A DNA stretch of 64,000 nt, from contig NZ_JAAEEB010000001.1 of NCBI RefSeq assembly GCF_013346935.1, positions 248,001-312,000 of the forward strand. The letters run 5' to 3'. This stretch comes from Lactobacillus melliventris (GTDB lineage: Bacteria; Bacillota; Bacilli; Lactobacillales; Lactobacillaceae). The notes under the pieces are model-generated. The model worked only from the letters and a program-made list of their open reading frames with translations, was not told the DNA's origin and ran no database searches. Position numbers and translations under genes: made by a program. Of this stretch, positions 28,701-36,466 are shown piece after piece (the stretch's first letter is position 1; every line of letters begins with the position of its first letter).

Positions 28701-28918
28701 AATTCCAAGGTCATTGGTTCAAGATATACGGTTAAGCCGGGTTTTTTATCAGTAGAAATAGTTGCAGGGTTAGGATTGACTAAAACAACTTGAATATCTT
28801 CTTCAAAAAGTGCATTAATAGCGTCTTCAACTAATAAATCAGTTTCGGATACTTTACCGACTAAAGTTGGACCTGATCCGATGATTAATACTTTATCTAA
28901 ATCATTATCTAAAGGCAT
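25742..28918 (-). CDS. carB: Degenerate CarB-like protein (carbamoyl-phosphate synthase large subunit fold, active sites lost)
   Basis: An unbroken 1058-aa frame with the full CarB layout: two ATP-grasp halves (about 1-400 and 555-930), a linker and a C-terminal MGS-like allosteric domain (about 933-1050). Homology is clear in VLVNPNPATISTD, LEPMTLEFLKRIIR, AGDSAAVMPALTL and IIEHLEQTGSHASDS. The catalytic positions are not kept. In the first half the Glu-x-Asn-Pro-Arg metal motif is Ser304-Ile-Lys306-Pro-Arg, the glycine-rich ATP loop after PVML is gone and the AEDR arginine is Gln. In the second half the motif is Gln833-Ile-Lys835-Pro-Tyr837. ATP-dependent carbamoyl phosphate synthesis therefore looks impossible. 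It starts 2 bases after carA, so they are coupled. The MGS domain is the best conserved part. Confidence 0.85.
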   Translation of the reverse strand: MPLDNDLDKVLIIGSGPTLVGKVSETDLLVEDAINALFEEDIQVVLVNPNPATISTDKKPGLTVYLEPMTLEFLKRIIRMEEPNAIISAYGSTTGLKVTRELVQDGILSQMGVRLLTLNKRTLAIDNHQKMNAFLTENQIEASKYWNLTDFDAINLQKQLEEFVHFPVMLIKQNDSVLNQKIIFNNITDLNEYLQKEKRLENFSFGNYHLAEDLSSWDEIIANIIRDGSGNTLFTNLADTIESVAINAGDSAAVMPALTLNNDQVQRIRTIAKKIADSLQIVGILNIHFAVKHEGTKFAVKVLSIKPRLTRSAIWSKRIGLYSLGYIVCKIALGYRLDEIKDPLSGLNAAIEPTLDKVAIRMPFWSLTQSGSNHYKLSSRMQASGEAIGLGTNFESAFLKGLASTVNIKMSLSVLQAEKAKDKSEIISDLKQPDELHLLKLLAAIAKGFSYQELHEIVHIHPVYFQKLFHIVEIGHKLVNEHLTDELLIEAKKRGFRNLLIANLSMISVDAIEKRLVKIHLKPAFQQIDGTAGTIKPLVKAYYSSFGVQDESQVLTASKKVLIIGMLPSQVSVTSEFDYMISHAIDTLHNNNYDIILLSNNDESVAISYKRVAKVYFEPITVESILQIAKKEKIKDVLIQFSGKEMNALRKKLIENGLNILGNKDVNPKDRIKQALNKPVKNLSQNKLLTTVNKSAAQKFIKEHGFPILIGGFNNLGVKQKSAVVYDLPALKKYLKENQLSKVSLSHFIEGNKYEITAISDGKNVTLPGIIEHLEQTGSHASDSIAVFKPQNLSKTAKKLLTEFTIALVKRINMRGIFTLHFLIVDKKVYLLQIKPYAGHNIAFLSKALGKDITKCATEVLIGKSLPELGYKSGLWRSNSFIFVKMPVFSYINYQSENTFDSKMKSSGSVMGRDTELAKALYKGYEASGLKIPNYGIIFISVRDEDKKKVTELAQRFYRLGFKIIATEGTANELAEAGITTGIVSKISHGSRSLLDKIRQHKIDMVINITNLSDSASDDATRIRDEALNQNIPVFSSIETTELILSVLESLSLTTQPI

Positions 28919-28920
28919 GT

Positions 28921-29976
28921 TTACACCATCATCTTTACAAAGTTATCAAAAATGGGAAGAGCATCTAGACTTCCTGGTGCTCCTTCGGCATTGAAAGCTG
29001 TACCAATTACCTTATTGGTTTTATTGCTGTAACCGGCAAGTAATTCACTGTGAAGATCGTAAAATTCTCTTTCCATTTTGAATTGAACGCTGTTTGGCAG
29101 AACCAGTTGATCAATATTCATAGCCACTTGCCAAATCTTGTTTGTATTTTGATCAATTACAGGATAATTAATACCATTATATGGTTGTGGTAAGTCGACA
29201 AGTTCAAAATTCAAAAAATCGCTTAATGTTAAAAACCCTAAGCCAATTCCCCAAATGGGAATTTGACCATAAAATGCTGAAAGAATTGGTTCTAGGTCTG
29301 GCATTAATTCATTTGGCCTGCCAGGCCCTCCCGAGATGATAATTCCTTGCGGTCGCAAATTTTCAATATCGGGCACAGCAACATTATATGGTAAAACTGT
29401 AGCATTAACCTTTCTTAAAGATAATTCTCTAAGCATGGAATGCTTTAAACCAAGATCAATTATAGCTACAGTTTTCCCTACATTAGGTACTGCATAGGCA
29501 TTCTTAGTAGAAACAGCTGCAGATTTGTTTTTAGGCAATACTAAGGCTTTAATTTGGTCAAAAGCGTGTTCATCATTTGTGTCCATAATCGACGCTTTGA
29601 TTGTTTTCTCCTTATTCAAAAGATGAACTAAGGCTCTGGTATCGACATTAAAAATTGCTGGTATATTTTTTTCTTTTAAAAAAGAAGCTAAATCCTGAAA
29701 GTTGCCACTTTCGGAAATATTTTGTGCAACATCATTGGCGATTATTCCTTTTACTGTCGGATTAATGCTTTCATAGTCAATAGCATTAATACCGTTGCCA
29801 CCAATCATTGGGGCAGTAAATACAAGAATTTTACCTGTATTGGTTGGGTCAGTCAGTGCTTCTTGATAACCAAAATTACCCGTTTGAATTGCTAACTCAC
29901 CGGTAGAAATTATTGAAGCTCCTAATCCTTCTCCTGGAAAAGATTGACCATTTTCCAGAATCAAATATCGTTTCAT
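28921..29976 (-). CDS. carA: Degenerate CarA-like protein (glutaminase subunit fold, catalytic Cys lost)
   Basis: A 351-aa frame, normal CarA length. The N-terminal subunit domain is well kept (RYLILENGQSFPGEGLGA, GNFGYQEALTDPTNTG, NVDTRALV). The class I glutamine amidotransferase half begins at about 167. Its nucleophile elbow, normally GICLGHQ, reads GIGLGFL, so the catalytic Cys is Gly245 and the next His is Phe248. The catalytic His of the HPE motif is Asn329 (FNAE), with only the Glu kept. Glutamine hydrolysis should be absent. It begins on the base after the rluD stop and is followed by carB. In Bacillus pyrR, pyrP, pyrB and pyrC lie between these genes; here they are missing. Confidence 0.85.
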   Translation of the reverse strand: MKRYLILENGQSFPGEGLGASIISTGELAIQTGNFGYQEALTDPTNTGKILVFTAPMIGGNGINAIDYESINPTVKGIIANDVAQNISESGNFQDLASFLKEKNIPAIFNVDTRALVHLLNKEKTIKASIMDTNDEHAFDQIKALVLPKNKSAAVSTKNAYAVPNVGKTVAIIDLGLKHSMLRELSLRKVNATVLPYNVAVPDIENLRPQGIIISGGPGRPNELMPDLEPILSAFYGQIPIWGIGLGFLTLSDFLNFELVDLPQPYNGINYPVIDQNTNKIWQVAMNIDQLVLPNSVQFKMEREFYDLHSELLAGYSNKTNKVIGTAFNAEGAPGSLDALPIFDNFVKMMV

Positions 29977-30888
29977 TTAATCACTTTTTTCTCTCAATTC
30001 AGTCAGTCTTTGCAAAAAAATTCGTGGAGGTTTTACTGCAAATTCGAGCCATTTACCAGTTGTTGGCTGTCTGAACCCTAATACTTGAGCATGCAAAAAT
30101 TGACCATTTCCCTTTAAGGTATGATGCGGTCCGTATAATGGGTCCCCTGCAACAGGATGTCCAATATAAGTAAGGTGTACCCTGATTTGATGAGTACGAC
30201 CTGTTTCAAGTTGACATCTGAGTAAACTGTAATTTTGAAATTGTTCAAGAACAGTAAAATGTGTAATGGCTTCTTTGCCGTTTGCTACTACAGCCATTTT
30301 TTTACGATTATAATGATCGCGTCCAATTGGAGCTTCTATTGTTCCTTGTTTTTCAGAAAAATTGCCGTGTACTATTGCTAAATACAGTCTTTTATTAGTT
30401 TTTGTGGCCAATTGTTTTTCTAAACTTTCACGCGCCAAAGCATTTTTGGCCACCATTAATAAACCAGATGTATCCTTGTCAATGCGATGGACGATGCCCG
30501 GACGAAATCCTTCAGTGCTTTTAGCCAGATTTTTCGTATGAAATAATAATGCATTAACGAGTGTGTGATCTGGGTGTCCAGCAGCTGGATGGACTACCAT
30601 ACCCTGTGGCTTGTTAACTACTATAACGTCTTGATCTTCATAAACTATGTCTAATGGAATATCTTCTGGGACTAGAGCCAGTGGCTTTAATTTTGGAACA
30701 ATAACCGTAATTAAGTCATTTTTTTGAACCTTATAGGACGACTTAACTATTTTTTGGTTAACCAGGATATTTTGATCATGGAGCAATTCCTGAATTCGCG
30801 AACGTGATAAAGAAGGAATTGCGTTTGCCAGCACTTTGTCTATTCTGCCCTTTTCATCATGGATAACAAGCTGGTATTTATTTGACAT
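29977..30888 (-). CDS. Ribosomal large-subunit pseudouridine synthase, RluD family (YlyB)
   Basis: About 303 aa. The N-terminal S4 RNA-binding domain (GRIDKVLANAIPSLSRSRIQELL) is followed by the synthase domain with the catalytic Asp in GIVHRIDKDTSGLLMVAKN near residue 140 and the C-terminal LETGRTHQIRVHL. RluD-type enzymes modify uridines in 23S rRNA helix 69; exact targets in Gram-positives are less clear. I take ATG 30888; an in-frame TTG at 30909 is possible. It overlaps lspA by 11 bases, the conserved lspA-ylyB order that precedes the pyr operon in Bacillus. Confidence 0.93.
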   Translation of the reverse strand: MSNKYQLVIHDEKGRIDKVLANAIPSLSRSRIQELLHDQNILVNQKIVKSSYKVQKNDLITVIVPKLKPLALVPEDIPLDIVYEDQDVIVVNKPQGMVVHPAAGHPDHTLVNALLFHTKNLAKSTEGFRPGIVHRIDKDTSGLLMVAKNALARESLEKQLATKTNKRLYLAIVHGNFSEKQGTIEAPIGRDHYNRKKMAVVANGKEAITHFTVLEQFQNYSLLRCQLETGRTHQIRVHLTYIGHPVAGDPLYGPHHTLKGNGQFLHAQVLGFRQPTTGKWLEFAVKPPRIFLQRLTELREKSD

Positions 30889-31345
30889 CGTTTTTTTCGC
30901 TTTCGTCAAAAAAGAGTAGATAAATAAATACCAATATTATGCCAATTGTAATGGCAGAGTCAGCAATATTAAAAATATTGAAGTGAATAAAGTCAACTTG
31001 AATCATATCAATAACATACTTTAAATGAATACGGTCAATTAAATTGCCAATAATTCCGCCTAAAACCAGTGCTACACCAGAATCAAAAAGCTTACTATGA
31101 AAATTGTTTCGTAGCAGGTAATATAAACAAATTACGATAGCGATAATACTAATCAGGTAAAAAAGTCCCATTTGACCGGGCAAAATATTCCAAGCAGCTC
31201 CGTCATTTTGTACATAAGTAAATGAAAAAACGTGGGGAATAATCTGCTGCGTTTCTCCCAGCTGGTAATTACCGGCAATAAAGGATTTCAACCCTTGATC
31301 AAGAAGTACAATAAATAATGAAATAATTAAATATAAGAATTGCAT
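30878..31345 (-). CDS. lspA: Lipoprotein signal peptidase (signal peptidase II)
   Basis: A 155-aa inner membrane aspartyl protease that removes signal peptides from diacylated prolipoproteins. Four hydrophobic helices are visible. The catalytic aspartates lie in GGIIGNLIDRI near residue 115 and in FNIADSAITIG near 133, both family signatures. It follows fhs on the same strand after 9 bases and overlaps rluD. Confidence 0.96.
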   Translation of the reverse strand: MQFLYLIISLFIVLLDQGLKSFIAGNYQLGETQQIIPHVFSFTYVQNDGAAWNILPGQMGLFYLISIIAIVICLYYLLRNNFHSKLFDSGVALVLGGIIGNLIDRIHLKYVIDMIQVDFIHFNIFNIADSAITIGIILVFIYLLFFDESEKNDVK

Positions 31346-31354
31346 TGATACTTT

Positions 31355-33031
31355 TTAAAATAAGCCACTAATTTTACCATTATTGTCAACGTCAATATCT
31401 AATGCTGCTGGGTGTTTAGGTAATCCTGGCATATCTAAAACATGTCCAGTGGTGATAACAATAAATCCAGCTCCATTTTTCAGACTTGCGCCCTTCACAT
31501 GCAAAGTAAAATCGGTTGGTGCTCCTAATAGTTTTTGATTATCAGTAAATGAGTACTGTGTCTTGGCAATAATGACTGGCAGCCTATCCTTCCCCATTTT
31601 CTCAAGTTCATGAATATCATTTTCGGCTTTTTCAGTATATTCTACTTTAGCTGCATGATAAATTTTTTGTGCTATTTTAGCAATTTTAGTTTTTACCTTA
31701 TCATCTTTTTGATAAGTGGGTACTAGCTTGCCTGCTGCTGAATTTGCTAAATCAAGGACAGCTTTCGCAGCTTCTATTCCGCCCTTTGAGCCCTGTTCAT
31801 GATAATCAACGACAACAGAATCAATTCCTTCTTCTTTAATCAATTGCTGTAAAAGCGAAAGTTCATTTTCGCTGTCAGTTGCAAAATGATTAATTAAAAC
31901 AATCACAGGAATACCATAATTACGCATATTGTTCATATGTCTCTTAAGATTTGCAAAACCGCTACGTAAAGCAGACAGATTTTCTTTACTTAAGTTTTCA
32001 GTAGTACCTTCTGCTTGATATTTTAAGGCACGTACGGTCGCTACGACCACGCTGGCATCAGGCTTTTTATCCAAATGCTCAGATACAAAGTCCATGAATT
32101 TTTGACCACCTAAGTCGCTGCCGAATCCTGCTTCAGTTAAAACATAATCACTTAAATGCAATGCTAAATTAGTTGCCATAACGGTATTGGCACCGTGGGC
32201 AATATTGGCAAAAGGTCCACCGTGTACAAGAGCGGGTGTATGTTCAATTGTTTGCACTAGATTTGGCTTTAAGGCGTTAGAAAGCAAGGCTGCAATTGCA
32301 CCCTCAAATCCCAAATCCTTGACATACACAGGCTTATCATCTTTAGTGTAGCCCACGAGCATTAGACCAATTCTCTTTTTTAAATCATTAATGTCGGTAG
32401 CCAAACACAAAATGGCCATTAGTTCATTGGCAACTGTGATTGCAAAACTGGATTTATGCTCAATTCCGTTGAACTTTGAACCTTGTCCTACAGTGATATT
32501 TCTTAAACTGCGATCATTTACGTCAATTCCTCGTTTCAAGAGAATCCGGTCAGGATCTAGTCCAAGTTCATTTCCCTGATAAATGTAGTTGTCTACTAAG
32601 GCTGCCAAAGTGTCAATAGCAGCTGTCAAGGCATGCATATCTCCCGTAAAATGGAGGTTAATGTCTTCCATTGGAATTACCTGGGCTTGTCCACCACCAG
32701 TTGCTCCGCCTTTTAAGCCAAAAACTGGGCCCATTGAAGGTTCGCGCAAGGCAATCATCGTTTTCTGGTGTAATTGATTGTTAATGGCATCTCCCAGACC
32801 AATAGTCATTGTTGATTTACCTTCTCCAGCTGGAGTTGGAGAAATTGAAGTAACCAGAATCAGTTTACCAAGGTGCTTGTTCGCCAGTGTCTTTTTAATT
32901 GCCTGCCAATTGATCTTGGCCTTATCATTGCCATATGGCTCAATATCTGTACTACTTAAGCCAACCTTAGCAGCAATTTCGTTAATGGGTAATGCGTGTG
33001 CTTCTTGTGCAATTTGAATATCTGATTTCAT
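31355..33031 (-). CDS. fhs: Formate-tetrahydrofolate ligase
   Basis: A 558-aa ATP-dependent enzyme that makes 10-formyl-tetrahydrofolate, feeding purine synthesis and initiator tRNA formylation. The ATP-binding motif [15 protein letters not shown] lies near residue 65, [19 protein letters not shown] near 97-115 and [12 protein letters not shown] near 270. Length fits the family. A leader of about 100 bases precedes the ATG. The gene is followed closely by lspA. Confidence 0.96.
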   Translation of the reverse strand: MKSDIQIAQEAHALPINEIAAKVGLSSTDIEPYGNDKAKINWQAIKKTLANKHLGKLILVTSISPTPAGEGKSTMTIGLGDAINNQLHQKTMIALREPSMGPVFGLKGGATGGGQAQVIPMEDINLHFTGDMHALTAAIDTLAALVDNYIYQGNELGLDPDRILLKRGIDVNDRSLRNITVGQGSKFNGIEHKSSFAITVANELMAILCLATDINDLKKRIGLMLVGYTKDDKPVYVKDLGFEGAIAALLSNALKPNLVQTIEHTPALVHGGPFANIAHGANTVMATNLALHLSDYVLTEAGFGSDLGGQKFMDFVSEHLDKKPDASVVVATVRALKYQAEGTTENLSKENLSALRSGFANLKRHMNNMRNYGIPVIVLINHFATDSENELSLLQQLIKEEGIDSVVVDYHEQGSKGGIEAAKAVLDLANSAAGKLVPTYQKDDKVKTKIAKIAQKIYHAAKVEYTEKAENDIHELEKMGKDRLPVIIAKTQYSFTDNQKLLGAPTDFTLHVKGASLKNGAGFIVITTGHVLDMPGLPKHPAALDIDVDNNGKISGLF

Positions 33032-33137
33032 TGCGCATGCCTCTTTCTGTATATAAATTTAATAACTAAACATCCATCTTATGTAATATCCTTTTCATAT
33101 TAGAATTTAGGTCCCACCTTTTCTTTAATCAATTGTC

Positions 33138-33143
33138 ATTATA
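33138..33143 (-). promoter_or_regulatory. -10 element of fhs
   Basis: On the minus strand the context TTGATATAATG carries a -10 TATAAT preceded by TGA, predicting a leader of about 100 bases before fhs. I see no recognised riboswitch fold in that leader. Confidence 0.4.
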
Positions 33144-33243
33144 TCAAACATTAAGCATTTTTTATGCATAACCTGCTATAAATTATGAATAAAGCTAAAT
33201 TTTCTGCAATAAATAAAATAGCTACTTTTTCCAAATTATGATA

Positions 33244-33277
33244 TGACCCCCCAAATTTAAGACAAATTTGGCGGTCA
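33244..33277 (-). terminator. Hairpin after the small membrane protein gene
   Basis: TGACC and CCAAATTT pair with AAATTTGG and GGTCA around the loop AAGAC, with small bulges of C residues. It lies 20 bases downstream of the minus-strand gene at 33297. No clear T-run follows, so termination is uncertain. Confidence 0.4.
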
Positions 33278-33296
33278 CATCACTATTCTATTTTGA

Positions 33297-33629
33297 CTAT
33301 TTTTCAAATCTTAACAAATAATAGTGACCAAATTCGTCCAATTTAATTTCATAAATTTTAAAAAAATGCCATTGCAGTAAAATAGTTGGCTCAGATAACA
33401 TTTTGGTCCTAGAACGAAATGGGAGTTTGAATATGCTCGTATCCCAATAAGAATTAAAATAAGTATAGAGCAATAAAATAAGGAAAATTAAAGCACAAAT
33501 AAGTGCTGGCCAATTAAAAACTTTAGTGCTTTCATATAAAAATATCAGACTCAAGAAAAATACAATTAAGATCCAGCAAAAATATATTAATCCACTGCGA
33601 CCTAAAATAATAAAATGCTTTTTTTTCAT
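33297..33629 (-). CDS. Small membrane protein of unknown function
   Basis: About 110 aa. Two transmembrane helices lie at about residues 8-33 and 41-62 (GLIYFCWILIVFFLSLIFLY and ALICALIFLILLLYTYF), followed by a hydrophilic C-terminal half with WHFFKIYEIKLDEFGHYYLLRFEK, suggestive of a PH-like or simple beta cytoplasmic tail. I recognise no family. ATG 33629 is preceded by AGGGA. The in-frame start at 33650 overlaps the phosphoesterase end, and the two genes probably share a transcript. Confidence 0.65.
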   Translation of the reverse strand: MKKKHFIILGRSGLIYFCWILIVFFLSLIFLYESTKVFNWPALICALIFLILLLYTYFNSYWDTSIFKLPFRSRTKMLSEPTILLQWHFFKIYEIKLDEFGHYYLLRFEK

Positions 33630-33640
33630 AAAAATCCCTG

Positions 33641-34870
33641 TTAATACCAAACTTCTGCATTGAGGTTACTGTGATTACTAGTATCGAATAAAGTTTTCAT
33701 ATAGTCGCTAAAGCGCGGCCTTTGACTAACTAAGATGTTAAATTCTTTAGACGAGTATAAATTTTTTAGTTGCTTTTTTGCGATATGATTATGACCCGTA
33801 AAATATTGATAATTCATTTCAATAAAAAGACGGTTTACCCTTTTTAGCAATCTAGATTGATCATCGTTTAAGTGATCTTTTTTATTTGAATTACCAGTTA
33901 AATTTCTTATTTGAATCTTCTTTAAGTAGCTGTGAAAGTGAACCAGATTCGGATCTAGCCGTTCTTCTTTAGTTAAAAAAGGTTTCATATCAAATGTATG
34001 TCGCTGATATTCAATGTGATCCGGTCTTACTTTGACTATGCCATATCCTTGATCGTATGAACAAAAACTTGAAGTAACAATTTCTGTAGTGGGTGTTTTT
34101 GCCTGTGGCTCGACGATATTTTGAGCATGAATGTGGCCGGAAAAAGCCATTTTAACCTTATAATCTTGGCATAAACGGCATAATGTTTGTGCATTGTTTA
34201 AAACAAAGCCGCGATTAACCGCCGGATTATGAACATAAAGATTATGGTGCATGAATAAAAGTGGTTTAAGGTGCCTCATCTTGGCACTTTCTAACTGCTT
34301 TTCTAACCAGACAATTTGCTCTTCGCTTATTTGCCCTTCAGTAGAGGGAGCTCCACTAGCTTCATGTTCACCATAAATGTTGGAATCAAGTAATAGTAAG
34401 AGGTATTCTTTATTTAATTGTACGCTGTATGCCAATGAATTGGGATCAATACTTTGAGCACAATCATATGAGCTTTTAAAAATTCCTTGCCAATCAGTGG
34501 GACTTATTTGATGGGCATAAAGCTGATTAGGACCTTGAAAAGCTCTGGCCCACCCATCATATATGTCGTGGTTTCCTGGCAAAACCAGTAATTTAGTTTC
34601 ACTTAAATTACGAAATATTTCTGCAAATTTTTGTGCCGAAATAAGCTCACCGTTAAAAGTAACGTCACCAGTAACAATAATAGCTGCCGGCTTTTTTTCA
34701 TTAGCAAAAGCAGTAAAAGCCCTCAAAGCTGTTTCTTGATATACCAGGTCTTTACCCTGACTGGTATCTTGAATACGTTGAAACGCTTGACCATCATCAT
34801 GCAAGCTATCTGCAATTAAATGCGTATCTGTAATTACCCAAAATTCGGTATTCGCTTTATTTGTAATCAT
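33641..34870 (-). CDS. Metallophosphoesterase (calcineurin-like)
   Basis: About 409 aa without a signal peptide. All metal-binding motifs of the calcineurin-like fold are present: VITDTHLIAD near residue 13, VTGDVTFNGE near 69, LPGNHDIYDG near 97, FMHHNLY near 205 and FSGHIHAQN near 240. The last 110 residues are an extra helical domain. Such proteins in lactobacilli are often annotated as 3',5'-cyclic nucleotide phosphodiesterases, but the substrate cannot be read from the sequence. The ATG at 34870 lies inside the end of the rlmL-like gene (14-base overlap), with GGGCAAG upstream. Confidence 0.82.
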   Translation of the reverse strand: MITNKANTEFWVITDTHLIADSLHDDGQAFQRIQDTSQGKDLVYQETALRAFTAFANEKKPAAIIVTGDVTFNGELISAQKFAEIFRNLSETKLLVLPGNHDIYDGWARAFQGPNQLYAHQISPTDWQGIFKSSYDCAQSIDPNSLAYSVQLNKEYLLLLLDSNIYGEHEASGAPSTEGQISEEQIVWLEKQLESAKMRHLKPLLFMHHNLYVHNPAVNRGFVLNNAQTLCRLCQDYKVKMAFSGHIHAQNIVEPQAKTPTTEIVTSSFCSYDQGYGIVKVRPDHIEYQRHTFDMKPFLTKEERLDPNLVHFHSYLKKIQIRNLTGNSNKKDHLNDDQSRLLKRVNRLFIEMNYQYFTGHNHIAKKQLKNLYSSKEFNILVSQRPRFSDYMKTLFDTSNHSNLNAEVWY

Positions 34871-35990
34871 TTTTTCTTGCCCAATATTGGTAGAAATCAA
34901 CTCTTAAGTTGCCATTAAATAGTTTGCGCTTTTTGGTCGCTTTTTTACCGAAAAATTTTTCAAATGCTGGATCGCCAACCAAATAATACTGGCTGAATGT
35001 GTCATATTTTAAAAGTGACTCACCCATTTGTTTATAAATTACCTCGGCTGATTCCCGATCTTTCAGCCTTTTACCATAAGGCGGATTAGCGATTATAACC
35101 CCATTTTCTAAGTCTGTGGCAAAATCCTTTACTGCAACCTGCTTAAAGTAAATATCCTGTAAAACACCAGCATTGTTGGCGTTTAATTTGGCAATTTCTA
35201 AAATGGACTGGTCGATATCACAGGCCCATATTGGCTGGTCAAGAGGCTTAATTTCACTTTTAGCTTGCGCCACCAATTCATCATGAATAGAGCTGTCAAA
35301 CCAATCAAAACCATCAAAAGCAAATTGCCGCCAAATCCCAGGGGCAACATTTTTCCCTATTAGAGCTGCTTCAATAGCTAAAGTACCTGAACCTGTCATG
35401 GGGTCAATCAAAGGATGGCTGCCATCATATGGAGTTAGTTTTAATAATCCTGCCGCAAAATTTTCTTTCAGCGGTGCTCCACCATGTTCAATCCGATAGC
35501 CTCTCTTAAATAAACTGGCACCAGTAGTGTCTAGCGATATGCGGGCAATGTCTTTATTAATATGAATATCAAGAGGATATTCATTACCATTTTCTGGTAA
35601 AAAGCCACGACGATGATACTGATCGGACATTTTATTTACAATCGCTTTTTTTACAATTGATTGAATACCAGGTTCGGAGTGCAACTTTGATCTGACTGAC
35701 CGGCCTTTAACAGGAAACTTAGCGTCAACTGGTAATAGCTCAGCCCAATCAATATCATAAACCTGATTAAAAAGGGTATCAAAATCGGTCGCCTTGAACT
35801 CCTTAAGTAAAATTTTAACGCGGTCTGCTGTTCTCAACCATAGATTGGTTTTGACAATATCTTTTTGATCGCCCTCAAAAAATACTCTACCATTCTCCGT
35901 ATGGGTTTGATATCCCAGCGTTTGTAGTTCCTTTGCAACAACGCTTTCAAAGCCGACACCCATGGTTGTATATAATTGATATTTTCTCAT
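34857..35990 (-). CDS. THUMP-domain RNA methyltransferase (YpsC/RlmL N-terminal type)
   Basis: A 377-aa class I SAM-dependent methyltransferase. The N-terminal THUMP RNA-binding domain covers about 45-155, then the methyltransferase fold with DPMTGSGTLAIEAALIG near 195 and the N6/N2-type catalytic motif IIANPPYGKRL near 305. It corresponds to B. subtilis YpsC, related to the guanine-N2 methyltransferase half of E. coli RlmL. It lies just after rnpB, the same order as in Bacillus (gpsB-rnpB-ypsC). Confidence 0.92.
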   Translation of the reverse strand: MRKYQLYTTMGVGFESVVAKELQTLGYQTHTENGRVFFEGDQKDIVKTNLWLRTADRVKILLKEFKATDFDTLFNQVYDIDWAELLPVDAKFPVKGRSVRSKLHSEPGIQSIVKKAIVNKMSDQYHRRGFLPENGNEYPLDIHINKDIARISLDTTGASLFKRGYRIEHGGAPLKENFAAGLLKLTPYDGSHPLIDPMTGSGTLAIEAALIGKNVAPGIWRQFAFDGFDWFDSSIHDELVAQAKSEIKPLDQPIWACDIDQSILEIAKLNANNAGVLQDIYFKQVAVKDFATDLENGVIIANPPYGKRLKDRESAEVIYKQMGESLLKYDTFSQYYLVGDPAFEKFFGKKATKKRKLFNGNLRVDFYQYWARKNDYK

Positions 35991-36007
35991 CTTTTATTCT
36001 TTCCTTT

Positions 36008-36043
36008 AAAAAAAGCGTTGAGCCCTTTGAAAAGCTCAACGCT
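36008..36043 (-). terminator. Terminator of the RNase P RNA gene
   Basis: AGCGTTGAGC and GCTCAACGCT form a 10-bp stem with a 10-base loop, followed on the minus strand by seven T residues. It sits between rnpB and the rlmL-like gene. Confidence 0.9.
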
Positions 36044-36049
36044 GCCAAT

Positions 36050-36433
36050 GCAAATTTCTGTAAGCCACGTTCTGTTCGGGTATTTGTGGCATAAATACCT
36101 GTAGCAGCCATCTATCTTTGCTATATTAGTAGCAATCCAATCTTTAGTTCATTTTCTTAGATTGAACGCCCCCACCAAGTTTGGGTTGCACGCTCGCAGG
36201 GTTTACCTCGTTCCACCAAAAGTGTTTCCACTTCTGCTTCGTCACTGTGGCACTTTTCAGAATATTCATGCATATCATTAGAATGACTTAGCACTTTTTT
36301 CGCCGTAACTTAAAATTCTTTAGCTTATTGGGCTAAATACGAACACTACAAGCATCTCAGCTCGTGCGTGCGTGGACTTTCCTCAGCCTGACCTCTTTCA
36401 GATCAAACCGCGACTGCTCAAAAATTGCACCAT
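36050..36433 (-). ncRNA. rnpB: RNase P RNA, Bacillus type B
   Basis: On the minus strand the 5' part reads GAGGCTGAGGAAAGTCC-like (here GTCAGGCTGAGGAAAGTCCA), followed by GAGATGC and GTAGTGTTCGT. The 3' part contains ACAGAACGTGGCTTACAG. These are universally conserved RNase P RNA segments, in the order and distance (about 385 bases) of the type B RNA of Firmicutes. The ends are estimated from the promoter and the P1 pairing near TGCAA and TTGCA. It processes the 5' ends of tRNAs. Confidence 0.93.
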
Positions 36434-36438
36434 TAAGA

Positions 36439-36466
36439 ATTATATCAAAGCTTACTCTTTTTGTAA
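36439..36466 (-). promoter_or_regulatory. rnpB promoter inside the end of gpsB
   Basis: On the minus strand TTACAA (36461-36466) and TATAAT (36439-36444) are 16 bases apart and place the start at about 36433. The -35 lies within the last codons of gpsB. Confidence 0.65.

Noticed and set aside
33032-33137. Riboswitch (for example tetrahydrofolate type) in the fhs leader.
   Set aside because: The 100-base leader shows only short weak hairpins and none of the conserved core I would expect.
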